From positions 19,818,274 to 19,882,273 of the forward strand of contig OZ025268.1 of assembly GCA_964019165.1 (NCBI GenBank): a stretch of DNA of 64,000 bases, read 5' to 3'. This DNA comes from Mastigias papua (lineage: Eukaryota > Cnidaria > Scyphozoa > Rhizostomeae > Mastigiidae). Of this stretch, positions 27,801-39,800 are shown piece by piece; positions within the stretch are counted from its first letter, which is position 1, and the number at the start of each line of letters is the position of its first letter. Under the pieces are notes generated by a model that made no database searches, was not told the origin of the DNA, and saw nothing but the letters and a program-made list of their open reading frames with translations. A program made the position numbers and the translations under genes.

Positions 27801-29688
27801 CTTTTATATTCATAATGATGATATAGAAATTGATAAAAAGTCAAGTATTATCTGTGCCGTAGGATACAGAACAGTCATTACAAAAATATTGCGGTTTCAC
27901 GAAAAAAAGTCCGGTTTCAGCTTGTTTTCCATGCTCTGTAGGACTTGTCCGTACAACCACTATAGTCTGACTAAAAGTTCATTCCATGATCTCAAAATCA
28001 AAAATCCAACCTGCTTTCCTTGTCCATCTAACAGTGTATGCCGGCTTGGCATCTCAAGGCCGAAAGACAACTTCTGGGGTTATCAAGTGAACTCAAGTGG
28101 TCCTTTATCTTATATCCGGTTGCCAATGGGGTATGGCTGCACAGGTGGGAAGTGCAAGCGATTCAACTCTTGTGCCCCAAATAGAGAAGGCGTGATGTGC
28201 GCCAGATGCTCGAAGGGGTACAGCGAGCATGTCTTGGTCCCAGAATGCATCAGCAATAAATATTGCAATAGAACCAAGTTTTGGCTTCTAGCAGCAGCTG
28301 TTGTTATCGTCTACACTTTATTGTTCCTATACAAATCGGAGCTATTCTTGGTGTGTAAACGTCATTTCAAATGGTTGTGTTCTCTCAAATGCAAAACTGA
28401 AGAGGCAGAAAACGAGAACATGGTGGAAGATGTCTACGTAAAGGCAGAGGATGATGACATTCCAAGAGATGATAGCGTTCATACACGACAGTCTCCTCCC
28501 GCAAGAACAGCTAGGCACCTCGACTTTGGTAGCGGTTTGCTAAAAATCGTCTTCTACTTTTATCAAATTGAAATCATACTCCACGAAACCGTTGCCAGTA
28601 TAGACAATACAATTCTTACACAACTGCTCCAGCTTACGAGGAGTTTTTTCAACTTCAATTTCGCGGCCCCTCACAAATCTCATCTTTGCGCATTTATGAA
28701 CATCACACCGGTAAGAATTGCTCTCCTCCGTATTGGCCTTATCGCAATAGTATTTCTTGGGTTAGGCATCATCATTCTAATCTCAAGGAGTTTAGAAAAG
28801 TTGCCGAAAGAAAACATTGCCTCGTTCATGCGCGGGCTTGGAAACAGAGCGTTATCGGCCTCGTTCGAGATTTTTGTTTTGGTCTATGCTATAAATGTAC
28901 TGACTGGCCTGAAATTGTTGCAATGCGCTAGCTATAAACATGAAAAACGGTTGTTGATTCAAGGCGATATCCACTGCTTCAAACCTTGGCAATACCTTAT
29001 CATGTCAGTCATGATTCTTTGGGCATTACCTTATTGTATATTTATATTCTTTCTGCCCAAGTGGTTGATGAAAAAAGACACAAATAAGACGGGAATCTTT
29101 TTGGGCTGTCTTTTTCCGCTGCCATTTCTCATGAAAAAACTGCACAAATGGAGAAGTCATACGCCGTTTGATGGAATTTCTAGTGAACAAGATGACCCAG
29201 TAATAATAAAAATTCTCGAAAGTTTAGTAGCTCCATTCAAGAAGTTCGACGGGAGCCGCGAAGTTCTTTCATGGGAAGCAGTTTTCATTTTCCGACGTCT
29301 TCTCCTTATAATTCTGGTGAGATTTGTTCAAGATCCAATCGCAAAGATTCAATTCATGCTGTTCGCACAAGTAGTTTTTCTACTCCACCATATGCACTAT
29401 AAACCATTCAATCGACGTTTTCTTAACCATCTTGAGACAGCCTCTCTCACGACACTGGTACTGTTTACAAGTGCCAGTGCTGTGCATGTTTACGACTTCA
29501 AATACGGGATAACCGAACAGGACGCGTCAACCGTGCTAGTCATATTGTTATGGCTGAGAGTGAGTGCTATTATAGCATTGCCGTGCATTGCTGCCGCCGT
29601 TCTCGTTGTTCCACTTATTTTGTGGCTCTTAAGGAGTATAGCGAAGTTTGTACTTATGTTCGCTGCATACATAATACGGTGTTTTTAG
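21890..29688 (+). CDS. Secreted-type beta-helix, Cys-rich, multi-pass membrane protein (two exons)
   Basis: Exon 1, 21890-21944, encodes a signal peptide (MKFSFSFAIACLLLLTIE) and ends at a GTTAGT donor in phase 1. Exon 2, 26507-29688, follows TTGCAG in phase 1 and starts DDVNTGTIHVSLTGSENPSC. An upstream in-frame ATG at 21851 would add 13 residues. Total about 1078 residues. Residues 20-450 look like a parallel beta-helix of the polymorphic-outer-membrane-protein type, with GGAIY/GGTIY turns (about 301, 330, 391) and CSF..NFA / FF.DN.A rungs. A Cys-rich stretch (about 495-605) follows, then about eight to ten hydrophobic segments with an acidic cytoplasmic loop (about 650-680) and KPFNRRFLNHLETASL near the C-terminus. 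Function unknown; a large cell-surface protein is inferred. Open for 3.2 kb with sensible codons, so it is real. The exon-1 link is inference from phase and signal peptide. Confidence 0.8.
22195..24010 (-). mobile_element. 5'-truncated non-LTR retrotransposon with restriction-like endonuclease (R2/R4/NeSL/HERO type)
   Basis: A continuous minus-strand frame of about 569 codons (23996-22287) with no ATG at its start, beginning inside the reverse-transcriptase domain. Visible: GVLQGDCLSPLTFNL (RT motif near residue 33), FADDAAV catalytic motif (79-85), thumb region, and a zinc-knuckle-like CSFCLQSETLQHIVSSC followed by RYTWRHDSVL (about 380-415). Then comes a PD-(D/E)xK endonuclease: FRPDLLI (about 447) with ILEL and SERKASKY. 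That RT-knuckle-endonuclease order marks early-branching site-specific-type elements rather than APE-type LINEs. It is truncated upstream (stop near 24037) but otherwise intact, so a fairly young dead copy. It lies antisense in the intron of the beta-helix gene. Confidence 0.88.
24162..24970. mobile_element. PIF/Harbinger-like nonautonomous DNA transposon
   Basis: Terminal inverted repeats begin GGGGTTATTCATTTAGTACG at 24162 and, on the opposite strand, GGGGTCATTCAATTAGTACG at 24970; 23 of 25 bases agree. A 3-bp TTA duplication flanks them (24159-24161 and 24971-24973), as in PIF/Harbinger elements. GTACGTACGC blocks and G-runs fill the subterminal regions. No transposase; superfamily inferred from duplication length and termini. 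Confidence 0.85.
24383..24689. mobile_element. hAT-like MITE nested inside the Harbinger-like element
   Basis: Ends CAGGGGTGCAAAACATACGG and, reverse-complemented, CAGGGAGTGTCAAATTCATT, both leading into GGCCC-rich palindromes. An imperfect 8-bp duplication TTCTAGCA / TTATACCA (24375-24382, 24690-24697) fits a hAT element. 307 bp, no coding capacity. Confidence 0.8.
25436..25580. mobile_element. Short hAT MITE with perfect 8-bp target duplication
   Basis: 145 bp bounded by CAGGGACGCCTACGC and, reverse-complemented, CAGGCACGCCTGCCCGC. CACGAGAG is duplicated at 25428-25435 and 25581-25588. A GGGGCAGCTGCCCC palindrome lies at 25463-25476. The perfect duplication suggests a fairly recent insertion. 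Confidence 0.92.
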
Positions 29689-29980
29689 AAGTTAACTGGC
29701 AACTGGAATGAAGTTCTCTGAGCAGAGGTTGTGCCAGGAATTTTCCGATAGGGGTGGCTGACACTTTCGACGAGGGAACTAAGATACGGTTAGCAGGATA
29801 CAAGAACTGTGAAAATAGCTCCAAGAAGAATTCTTTACTTTCCGAGGGGGGTCTAGCATGCTGCGATAGGGAGCTATAGCCCCCTGGCCCTACTCTGACA
29901 CGACCTCTGTGTCCGAGCGGAAGTAAATTTACTACCACAGTAAAACTGTAGCCTCTTTAGCCACCTGAATTGGATCATAT

Positions 29981-29986
29981 AATAAA
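29981..29986 (+). promoter_or_regulatory. Candidate polyadenylation signal of the beta-helix gene
   Basis: AATAAA 293 bp downstream of the stop codon, the first canonical signal on this strand. Confidence 0.45.
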
Positions 29987-30003
29987 ACATGAAGGAACAA
30001 AGT

Positions 30004-30149
30004 AGCATAGCCGCCAAACTAATTGACCAATTATCATGCAGGATTCTGAACACACATGACAAGACTAGGCCCATTCTGCACGATGATTGGTCAATTAGTT
30101 TGGGAGAAAACAGACCTCACAGGACTGTAAAACATTTGGCGGCTATGCT
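30004..30149. repeat. Branched inverted repeat with two competing right arms
   Basis: Left arm AGCATAGCCGCCAAACTAAT then TGACCAAT (30004-30031). Its outer half pairs with TTTGGCGGCTATGCT (30135-30149) and its inner half with ATTGGTCAATTAGTTTGG (30086-30103). A foldback or MITE remnant is likely. Confidence 0.75.
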
Positions 30150-30688
30150 GGACAAAGTAATCTTTGGTCTCTAATAACCGGAGAACATTTACTAATTTTT
30201 GGAATTTGTCCAAACCCCCAGACCCTATTAGACGCTCCACGTTTATTATGTTTGGGGCCAGGGCTTGAGAGATAGGGAAGATAATGTATATTCTCATTTT
30301 AAAACTAATCAGATATCATTTTGAGAAAATTTCAATCCCCAAATTATTCCAGACCTCCTTCCGTCTATCTACTGGTCCCCAAAGACAGATCGTAAGATCT
30401 TTGTCAGTTACTCTGAGAGACATTACGTTCATTCTCGTACCAGATTCCTTCCTACTTTACTTTACTCGTCATTTCCGAGTTTCTATTCAATTCGTATTAA
30501 TCATTCGTTGGCTTCGTACGTAATTTACTGTAGAGAATTCGTTAGTATTAGTTATACAGTTTATTCTAGTCGTTTTCTATACATTTTGAGAATCAGTTGT
30601 CATCTCCATCGATGTTCTTCGCAAATTGGTACCGTGACACGTCCCTTTCGCGTTTACTTAATCCCTTCTACATCGACGTCATGCCTCT

Positions 30689-31733
30689 GTAGTGACACGT
30701 AAACATTGTAACTTAGGCCATTTCATACTCAATGCAAATTTTCTTCTTTCATTCATTCACATTCACAACATCACACACCTGGGACATCACCGTACGTCAC
30801 TCCTGTCAGCAAACACCTGATCATTCCTCTTCTGTTGTTCTCTACGCAATCATCACACCATGAGCCTATTCAACAATCCTCTAACAACCACCTAACCCTT
30901 CCTCTACGTAATTCGTGTTTATTTTGGGTTTTTATCTGTTTATGTATATATCCATGTTATCTGTGTTGTATAGTCAGTTAGAGTAGAGTCAGAGTACAGT
31001 CAACATCACAGTCTCCTCTCTCTGCCTCCGTATTCTCAGCACGTTAAATCTGATACTCGCCATCAACGGATCAACGAAGGATGTCACTGAACGAACATTG
31101 GCAGCTTATAGGAAGCACTAACACACGTTCCTATACCTCCAAAGCAGAACGAGTCCGGTACGAGCATGAATGTAAAAACTGAAGAGGGAGACGTTATGGC
31201 TTTTATATGCAAACTTCTCGTTGGCAACCTATTGTCAGCACACTCCAACTTATATTCAGTATGTTCCAAAACTTTATGACAGTATAGGAACGTGTGTTTG
31301 TGTGTTCCTGTAGACTGCTGTTTGTTTTGTGACATCCTTCGTTGATCCGTTGTTGTTGCGTATCATTATTTAACTTGCAGAGAACACGGAGGCAGAGAGA
31401 GGAGATAGTGATGTTGACGGTACTCTGACTCTACTCTGACTGAACTTTACATTACAAGTAACAGTGATATATACATAAACAGAGAACAACCCAAAATAAA
31501 CATGATTTACGTAAAGGAAGGGTTAGGCTATTGTTAGAGGATTGCTGAATAGATTCGTTTGGCGATGATTGCGTGGAGAACAACAGAATAGGGATGACCA
31601 AGTGTGGGATGGCAGGAATGACGTATGGTGATGTCCCAGGTGTGTGATTCAAGATTGTGAAGGAATAAAAGAAAGAAAACTGGCACTGAGTGAGAAATGG
31701 CCTAAGTTACAACGTTTACGTTCACTACAATAG
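30689..31733. mobile_element. Large foldback element: about 440-bp inverted arms around a 140-bp centre
   Basis: The left arm (30689-31137) reads as the reverse complement of the right arm (31280-31733) with scattered mismatches. Matching landmarks from the outside in: TGTAGTGA plus ACGTAAAC; GTAACTTAGGCCATTTC; CACACCTGGGACATCACC; CTAACCCTTCCT; CTCTCTCTGCCTCCGT; AACGGATCAACGAAGGATGT; ACGTTCCTATA. The centre (about 31138-31279) is unique. No transposase frame and no convincing target duplication. Interpreted as a long-TIR nonautonomous transposon; a local inverted duplication is the alternative. Confidence 0.8.
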
Positions 31734-32228
31734 TTCTTTGAATTGCTCAAACTCCGCAGTGCCAAGAAGAACCATTCACCGGTTTCATCGCAACAACAAT
31801 TCAAATGGAAACCATAGGTCATCAATTGAAGATCAAAAACCACTTACAGTCGATTGGTTAAATAAAACCATTGTTTGCTTGTAATGGACGCTTTTCATGC
31901 TCTTTGAAAGGAAGCAAAGGGTAGTCCTTGATTTTGAACCTAAAACAATAATCAAAGGACATATATTACAAGGCATAAAGAAAGTCTCAAGCATTTGTTA
32001 CTCTCTTATGTCACTTTCTTATATCTTGCACCTGCACTTACGTAGATCTATATTTGAATATTTGATGAATGTATAGATTTATTAACATATACATTCATCA
32101 TATATATACACAGAACAATTCAAAACTACACCTGCATCGTAAACCTTTCGATTGATATCTTTCTCAGTACTAAAGAAAATATCAATCGAAATGTCTACGA
32201 TACTAGAAATTATATTATATTTTTGAAT

Positions 32229-32600
<372 letters not shown>

Positions 32601-33315
32601 AAGTCAATCTTTACTTTTGTCAATAGTCAACGAATCTCGACAATGTTTAGTTGACATCAAGTACTAATGACCATTTGCTCCATAGTTAGAAATAAAGTTT
32701 TCTTCCAAGCCACCAAAGTAATTCACAATTACCTTGGTTTTAGTGACATCGTGTATTACGTTGTGTATATTATTTTGATATGTAAATGAGAAAGATAAAG
32801 ACAACATCGCCATTTCCTGGAAACACTTCACAATCGATTATGCTTATCATACTTAGCAGGAATAAATCAGGGCTCTCGGGACTGCTTTAAAAAAAATCCC
32901 CCGAGTTTTTCACAATTTTCCCAGCAATATTTTGACAATATGTTTCTGAATAATAATTGTCATAATGCCAGATAAATAAACATCTGGTATGCATCTAATA
33001 AATAAACATTGTCAAATTTCTTTTGGGGACTTTGCTACGCGTGTTGTGTATTAAAATTGCATTCTCTTGAACTGGATTGTCATACAGTTTGATAATACTT
33101 ATGTTTGCATGTTGTTTCTTCGTTCAAAGCTTTCATGATATAACGCAGAGCCTATGAAGGAAAACTAAAGTCAGCACCACCTCTGCTCTTTATGAAACAC
33201 TAAGAAAGCCAAAAGATCGGCATGAATGGTTGGATTGTTGAAGAAGGAATAGAAGCAAAATCATTAGATGAACAAATATTACATTTTAAGTGGTGAGGAA
33301 GAAGGAACAAATATC

Positions 33316-33420
33316 GCCAGTGGGGTGGCCAGGGGGGAGTATTGGGAGCAATTGCTCCCAACTTTTGGCGAAGGAAGATCCTCGGGATTCCTCTAAAATC
33401 GAAGTGAAGAAAATCTCTTC
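33316..33420. repeat. hAT-type MITE fragment with 20-bp palindrome
   Basis: CAGTGGGGTGGCCAGGGGGG (33318 on) resembles a hAT terminus. It is followed by a perfect 20-nt palindrome at 33342-33361 (TTGGGAGCAA / TTGCTCCCAA). No matching right terminus found. Confidence 0.5.
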
Positions 33421-34567
33421 AATAAACTCTCCCCAAAACGCTCAATTCTAATAAATGCCCATCACAACATTATCAAGGCGTCTTATCCGCAAAATGCTTT
33501 GGAGATGTTATCTAAACCAAAGTAAAGGTTATGGCCTGAAAATCTAACTAGGGCTACATCCCCAAACTCACTACGTTTGCGTTGCTTTACTTCAGTTATC
33601 ATGGCCACGATATTGAATAACGCAACACAAATACGAGAGTTCCAGTGCCCACCACCAATCTGATAATAGTCCGTTTGAACTATTTGACGTTTGAACATCC
33701 TATATCTATATTATGATCTATACAACCTCTCAAAGCATAATGCCACACCACACTCTGCAAATTGGCGCTCTTCCCATTAGAGATACCTCACCAATCCAGA
33801 GTCCAGAAAAATGCCCAACCTTCCTCCGACTGTCAAATCTTCATCATAAACCTTCCTCTTTTATGTATCAAAACTTGTCAAAGCTTTTTAACTCTGCATT
33901 GGGTATGTCTCGGAAGCTTTTACTGTAAATGGGCTATGCCCTTCACAGTTGATGTCGCATTATATAAAAACTTTGCTGAAACTGGATTGTTGATACAAAT
34001 TTCAAAACCATTCTCAAATACGTCATAAAGAGCAGAATTTTCCTCCGGTTCAGAGCCGTGGAACCGTGACTTTTTCTCGACTCTGCACCAATCATCCAAA
34101 CTCTCCAAGGCTCGACCAATCTTGACAGATCGTCTTCTTGCTTTAATGTACTTAAGGAACATCCCCTAAGGAACTTCTCAATTTGAAACATTCCTATAAT
34201 AGCAAACAATCAAGAATTAGCAAGCCAGTTCCATTCATTTGCAGCCAAAACCAGCATAGACTATTTGCTGCTTGTGTCAAATCTTTCATGCTTCATTCGT
34301 CTTAGGTTATAGCCAATATTAAAGGCAATATTCAGAGCTTCAATGTTTACTTGTGTCTGTATCATATGTATGGTAATGAATGTGGGATGAAAATTAAGGA
34401 ACTATTGAGGAACTTTTAGTGCTAAAATTTAGTCATTGGAGGTCCAAACATAAGGAACATTTGGAACTAGACCTTGAACCAGGTTCCTTTAAAAAAAAAG
34501 CGTGTAGTTTCATAATCTTCCTTGAAGTTTTATGTCATGAACGAACATTGCAAGCTTTGCGCGCTCT

Positions 34568-34837
34568 CAGGGACCGCGGAGCAGTCTGAAAGTGGGGGGT
34601 GGGGGCTAAAATTTAGCGAAGTGGCTATATTACTTTATTATTGACGTCACGATTTAACAAAAAAGTAATCCCTGCAGCACAATACTAGTGCTCATTTCAG
34701 GTGCCACCTTTGAGTACCGGAAAAACTACAGTAATCAATCATTAGCGAATTCTTTTGACCTCTGTAAAACATTATTGTTTATTTTCGAAAAAAGTGGGGG
34801 CTATAGCCCCCCAGCCCCCCCTGTTCCGCGGTGCCTG
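34568..34837. mobile_element. hAT-like MITE with CAGG-ACCGCGGA termini
   Basis: Left end CAGGGACCGCGGAGCAG and right end (reverse complement) CAGGCACCGCGGAACAG agree at 15 of 17 bases. A subterminal GGGGGCTATAGCCCCC palindrome lies at 34796-34811. About 270 bp, no coding. Flanks share GCTCT but not a clean 8-bp duplication. Confidence 0.75.
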
Positions 34838-35267
34838 GCTCTCCTAACCTCTGTCAGTATGATTGTTTCATTTGCTTCATGGTTGAGCCTACACGCTACT
34901 ATCAAACTTACAAGAATTCCTCGTCTCCGTATCATATTTCCTCGAAAATAAACCACAAAATAGTATTTGACGAAACGAAAGTTTCTGGCCTACGTTTGAA
35001 TCAGCTTGTCTTCGAAGTCTTTTCTGAAAAAATATCAAAACACAATTTAGGACAAAAGCAATTCAAAATGCCTCCCTTGAGTCTACCTTCGACTTTCGGC
35101 CTATTTTCTAGGAAATACGGTAAATGGTATCGAGGCTAGCATCATTTAGGCCCATCAGGTGTCCCATAAAGCTTGAAGTCGAACTAGTAGTTGTTGGTAG
35201 AACTTCTGAGTGAACCGAGACTTTTGTTTGAAAGCTGTACGCATATTCAACAGCAAATAGCACAAAA

Positions 35268-36214
35268 ATGCCAGAAGATATCGATCGAACGGGAAGCAGA
35301 ACTCAGATAATGTTGCGTAAATATCGCACACGCAACTTTCTCCTAGCAGGAGCCCTGGTATCTGGAATCGTCGGAGTCTGTATCCTTTAATATCTTACTC
35401 ACAAAATGTAGTATAGTAGAAATCTAGCTAAAAACCAGTCTTGATATCACGGAAGATTTGGGCAAGATCTTTCTCGTCTAGGAGTATTCACCCTCTCGTG
35501 CATGTGTCCACGTGCAATGTTAGAGAACGTTTTGGTCGGGCTTCACGTTTCCTTTTCGTGGGTTAGCTGCCTGTACTGAGCTGAGTAGGCTTAGAAAGTC
35601 CTGTGTTCAAGGTAGCATGCTGCAAAGTGGAGAATAAAAGTACGACCTTTCTTTCACAACTGTAGGCCAAAGTTAGACAGCTTCGCAGTGGTCGTTACAG
35701 CTTCTTTTGCTGGGTTGAGCAAGGTGGTTAAAGCGATGCACAACAGTAGTGTTAAGTTACAGCCATAGCGTGCAGAACACCTCGAAAGTCGAGAGAGAGA
35801 CTGACAGAAAGGAAAGGAGTTGCATTACTCTCATTGTGAAAAGTTAGCATTACTCAGTTTGGAGTAAGCGTGTAATGGCTGTTGGATCGCAAACCGATAG
35901 ATCCATAGTCAGGTTTTCTGTAGGTTTAAGACGATGCAACCTTCGGTGTACTGTGGTATACCATACTGTGTCTTAACTGAAAAAGACAACAAAGTTATGC
36001 TGCCTTCATATTAAAGATGAAAATAAAATACAATGTATATACATTTAGGAAGGTAGTGAATCTCTGAATCATCCCAACAATTCTCAAACAGTTGTTGATT
36101 AAAAAAAGGAAAATCATTTCCCTTAAACGATATTCAGATTATTATACAATGTCACGTGTGAAGCAGGAAGACTTTTCAGAGTATGATAGCCTTCCTCGTC
36201 AAACACAAAAGTGA
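35268..36214 (+). CDS. COA3: COA3-like cytochrome c oxidase assembly factor, two exons
   Basis: Small single-pass inner mitochondrial membrane protein; COA3 (CCDC56/MITRAC12) stabilises newly made COX1. Exons 35268-35379 and 36138-36214; 62 residues, intron 758 bp, GT-AG, phase 1. Evidence: RKYRTRNFLLAGALVSG then IVGVYYYTMSRVKQEDF aligns with vertebrate RRRTRNIVTGLGIGALVLAI then YGYTFYSISQERFLDEL: a basic RTRN motif, one membrane helix (about residues 22-42), then an acidic tail. Start is the first ATG, after CACAAAA. At 62 residues it is shorter than the human protein (106), lacking most of the N-terminal extension. Convergent with NCAPD2. The remote match rests on the RTRN-helix-QEDF pattern, so orthology is probable rather than certain. 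Confidence 0.8.
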
Positions 36215-36818
36215 GAGATGCATCAGTGCATTCAAAGCTTACCTGTCTGAGTTTGTGCACAGCCTGGTGTAAAGAGCTGGAAACACATTTTTGTGTTATA
36301 ACAAACTTCAAACTCAATAATTTATATTTTATCAGAGTAAATTAAAAGGTCTCTTCACAGAACCAGTCAAATGTCATAGTAAATTGAACATCAACACTTT
36401 GCTGAATAGTGTGGGACAAGAAAATATCTGTTATGGAATTTTGGAGTGATCTTCTTATCCTTACCTGCAACTTTATATTTTTTTCATATTAGCAACCTTC
36501 CTTCATATAAACTTGATTTTGAGGGCCTAGCACCCGAAATCCTCAATTTGCTTAAACTCATTGCAAACATCCAATTTGTTCTTTAGAGATTTTTTATAGG
36601 AAGATCTCTGTAGAGTTAATACTTTATTATGACAAAGAATACAGGAAAAGCAAAAATTTAAAGATGCTGTAGGAACAGAGTCTTATATGCTAAAAGCTGA
36701 CGTCATAAAATATTGAATACATTCGCTAAAAATAGTGCTTCTTAAATTAAGACCAGAGATACTAAAAGTCAGACAGAATATCATACATTTTACAAATTTT
36801 TGTTAGATAGTTTTCTCA
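36215..36818. other. Convergent 3' UTR interval of COA3 and NCAPD2
   Basis: 604 bp between opposing stop codons. A minus-strand AATAAA at 36628-36623 is the likely NCAPD2 polyadenylation signal, about 190 bp past its stop. I see no clear AATAAA for COA3. Confidence 0.6.
36623..36628 (-). promoter_or_regulatory. Candidate polyadenylation signal of NCAPD2
   Basis: AATAAA on the minus strand, about 190 bp beyond the NCAPD2 stop codon. Confidence 0.5.
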
Positions 36819-39800
36819 CTAGACAGCAAACAGGTCTATGTCATCATCACCTTCATCCTCTATAATTTTAAGAGGCTTTTTTGTTGCCTTTCTCCTTTTA
36901 GTGGACTTTGATGCAGGCAGTCTTTTTCCTTTTCTAGGTGTTTTGAAGTCCCAGTTTTCTTTATCATCTTCACTGCCCTCTGAGTCATCTCTGGTTTGTA
37001 GCCTGGTTCTCCTTTTTGGTTCACCTGAATCATCAAAAACAAAACCCATTAATTACTAAAATATTTAAATCCAGAAGCTATCACCACAAAAAAGATAATA
37101 AAGTCAATTGCTTTTGCTTGTCTTTATATTTTTTATGCTTTTGATATATATAACAATATAATATATTTAGCATATATTATTTATATATATTAAAGGCATA
37201 TTCAAAGAGCCAGGAAGGTACAATAGCAATTAATAGCAAATTATACATAATACCATCAATGAGGAGGTGTGATAACATTCTACCTGCATTGATTTTTTGT
37301 TTGCTCTTTCTTGCTCCAGCTTTTTGAGATGCCTTTGCAACTCGTTGAAATCCAGCTTCATCATCAACTGCCTTATTATGGCATGCTATAAGCTTCTCCT
37401 CAAATTCCTCAATTATTACCTTGTGGGACAATAACAAATTCTGATTAAGTATCAAATCAAAAACAGTTTGGAAGTCTCATATCCCAACTTCATTCCAGAT
37501 TTTGTTGCACAAAAAATCTGATATAGCAAAAACATATTTCTGTTATGAAGTGACTTGAAAACCTTCATTGTCATCTGAAAGACATGTCATCCACGCCAAC
37601 ATGTCGTCTAATAAATGTAATTGAACTGCCATTACCATTGCAGCTGTGCAAAATTTCTACCAGATTCAAATAAAAGTTTAAATTAAGCACAAGGGAAGCC
37701 TCACCTTTAAGTCTTGTTTAATAAATTTTTTTGCCTTTGATATAATAGTGTTGAAGCAGTCAAAAACCTCATTATCAGACAGAGACTCTTGGAAACATGC
37801 AAAATTTTCTTGTAATTTCTTGAAACATTTTTCATTGAAAGGCAATTGTGACAGACAGTATACTAGGTCATGCCATTGCCTCTGTGTACTATGATAAATA
37901 AGATCAATTCAGATAATTCTTCATTTGTTCTCATAAAATGGTAGGGCACATGAAAAGAAGGGGTAATACATGCTTTTTGTAAGAGATAAGTTTATAAGAA
38001 ATATGAGGCTTAGGTCAGGCAGAAATTAAGAAACACTTAAGACACACAGGCAGGCTGAGAAACTTGAAAAATCTGTTTTTGAGCTAATGATTGCTATTGA
38101 ATTGGAAACAAAATACAAACAACATCCATCTCTCAAATGTTTTAAACTAAAACTTCAATTTCTCATCTCAGCTACCTTGTCTGCTTGTACAAAAATTTCA
38201 AAAATTTTAAGAACTGCATAAGAAACATATAAGGCTGGAGGTGAAATAATATTAAGAAGAAACATCCAGGCTGAAGGGAGAAGGTTTGTATCTTATAAAC
38301 AAACATGTATGTTTTTAAAGTGAAAAAATTCTTGAGAGGTATAAAAATATACAGTGCTGCACAATTTCTATACTTTGCTTAAGGATATTGCATACCTCGT
38401 TACTCTGAAACGATGGCAGAGTTTTTCAACCAAAGCCTCAGCTTGCTTGTCTTTTTGGATAAATTGCAATAGATATCTAGAGGCATTTAAACACATATCA
38501 ACCTTTTCATTACATATGAATCAAAGTTAGTATTATAATATTGGATTACTGAAATTAGATAGAAGTATTGCCTTATTGTAGAGAAAGTCAGCAGATGAAT
38601 CCTACTTCTGATTTCCAAATTTGTGTGCTTGTAGGAAACAAGAAAAACTCTCCTTTGCCATTGACCTTTGCAACAATCATAGTTTCCTTATAATGACAAT
38701 CCCTGTTCTCTTCCATTCTTTAATCTTTCTAAGTGGCATAACTTATTGGTCAAGCTATTTTGGTAGCATCATACATTTGCTGTGACCAGAAATATTAATG
38801 ATTGGTGTATCCTAAATGCTTGGAAACTTTTAGGGTAAAATGCTTGTCTAAACTATCCTGACATTGAGAGACAGGTGAAATCTTAAAACTGCAAAAAGGA
38901 AAAGAAAAAAGGTGTCTGCAACTCCAACAATGAGGAAAGGGGAAATTACAATTCTTTGCATTATGAATAAACAGTTGTGGCTCTAGTATACTTTTGAAAA
39001 TTAATTCAGTTACATGACTCACTCCATTATGCGATGGAATTTCTCTTCATCTGTTCCACTTTCTGGATCAGACAGTCTACTGATTATGTCTGGTAGCACA
39101 TTGTACAAAGCATTACCCTGCGTAGAGAATTAAGTCTCAAGTCTCTAGCACAATAGCAAATGATCAACTTTGAAATTGAGAATTCAACAAAAGTCTAAAA
39201 GCCATTCTTCTAATAGCTTGGCAAGAGCTTTACCACTATGTAAGCTTAAACATTTTTAGCTTGACTCTAAGCACATGTCGCACTTAATTAGAAATACTAA
39301 AGTAGTTGAATAGAAGAGGAAGTGTTTATAGACTAAAGTATAGAATTGAGAAATGAATACTTGGCATGGATTATAAACTTAGATTCTGGTGTCAAAAACC
39401 CTGTAGTGTACACTTCTGGTACTTTTGATTAACCTCTGTGTGTCAGTGTGTTAATTAGCAAGGGACTAAGGTCTACTTTTGCTCTTCAAATGGACAACAT
39501 TTTGGGATGACTGGATAATCTAAAGTCTCTGAGAAGGAGCATTGACTTCAGAGATTGACAGCAGAATTGGGAATTCTGAATTTAAAGTACTTCCCATTGT
39601 AAATAGAGCATATAGAGAAAATACAAGCCTTTAAATGGATGCTAGGAGTAGGGGAATAAATCTGAAATGTGCAGAAACTAATGAGCTTGTCTGTCTACCT
39701 TGTGGGAAAATTCTGCGAAGAACAGTTTTGCCAAGTCTGCTATTCTTCTTTGTTGATCTTCCAGACAAAATGCCATTTCAGATATCTGCCCTTTTACTTT

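Noticed and set aside
33483..33698. 71-codon minus-strand frame between repeats
   Set aside because: No splice context, no recognisable domain, length within chance expectation.
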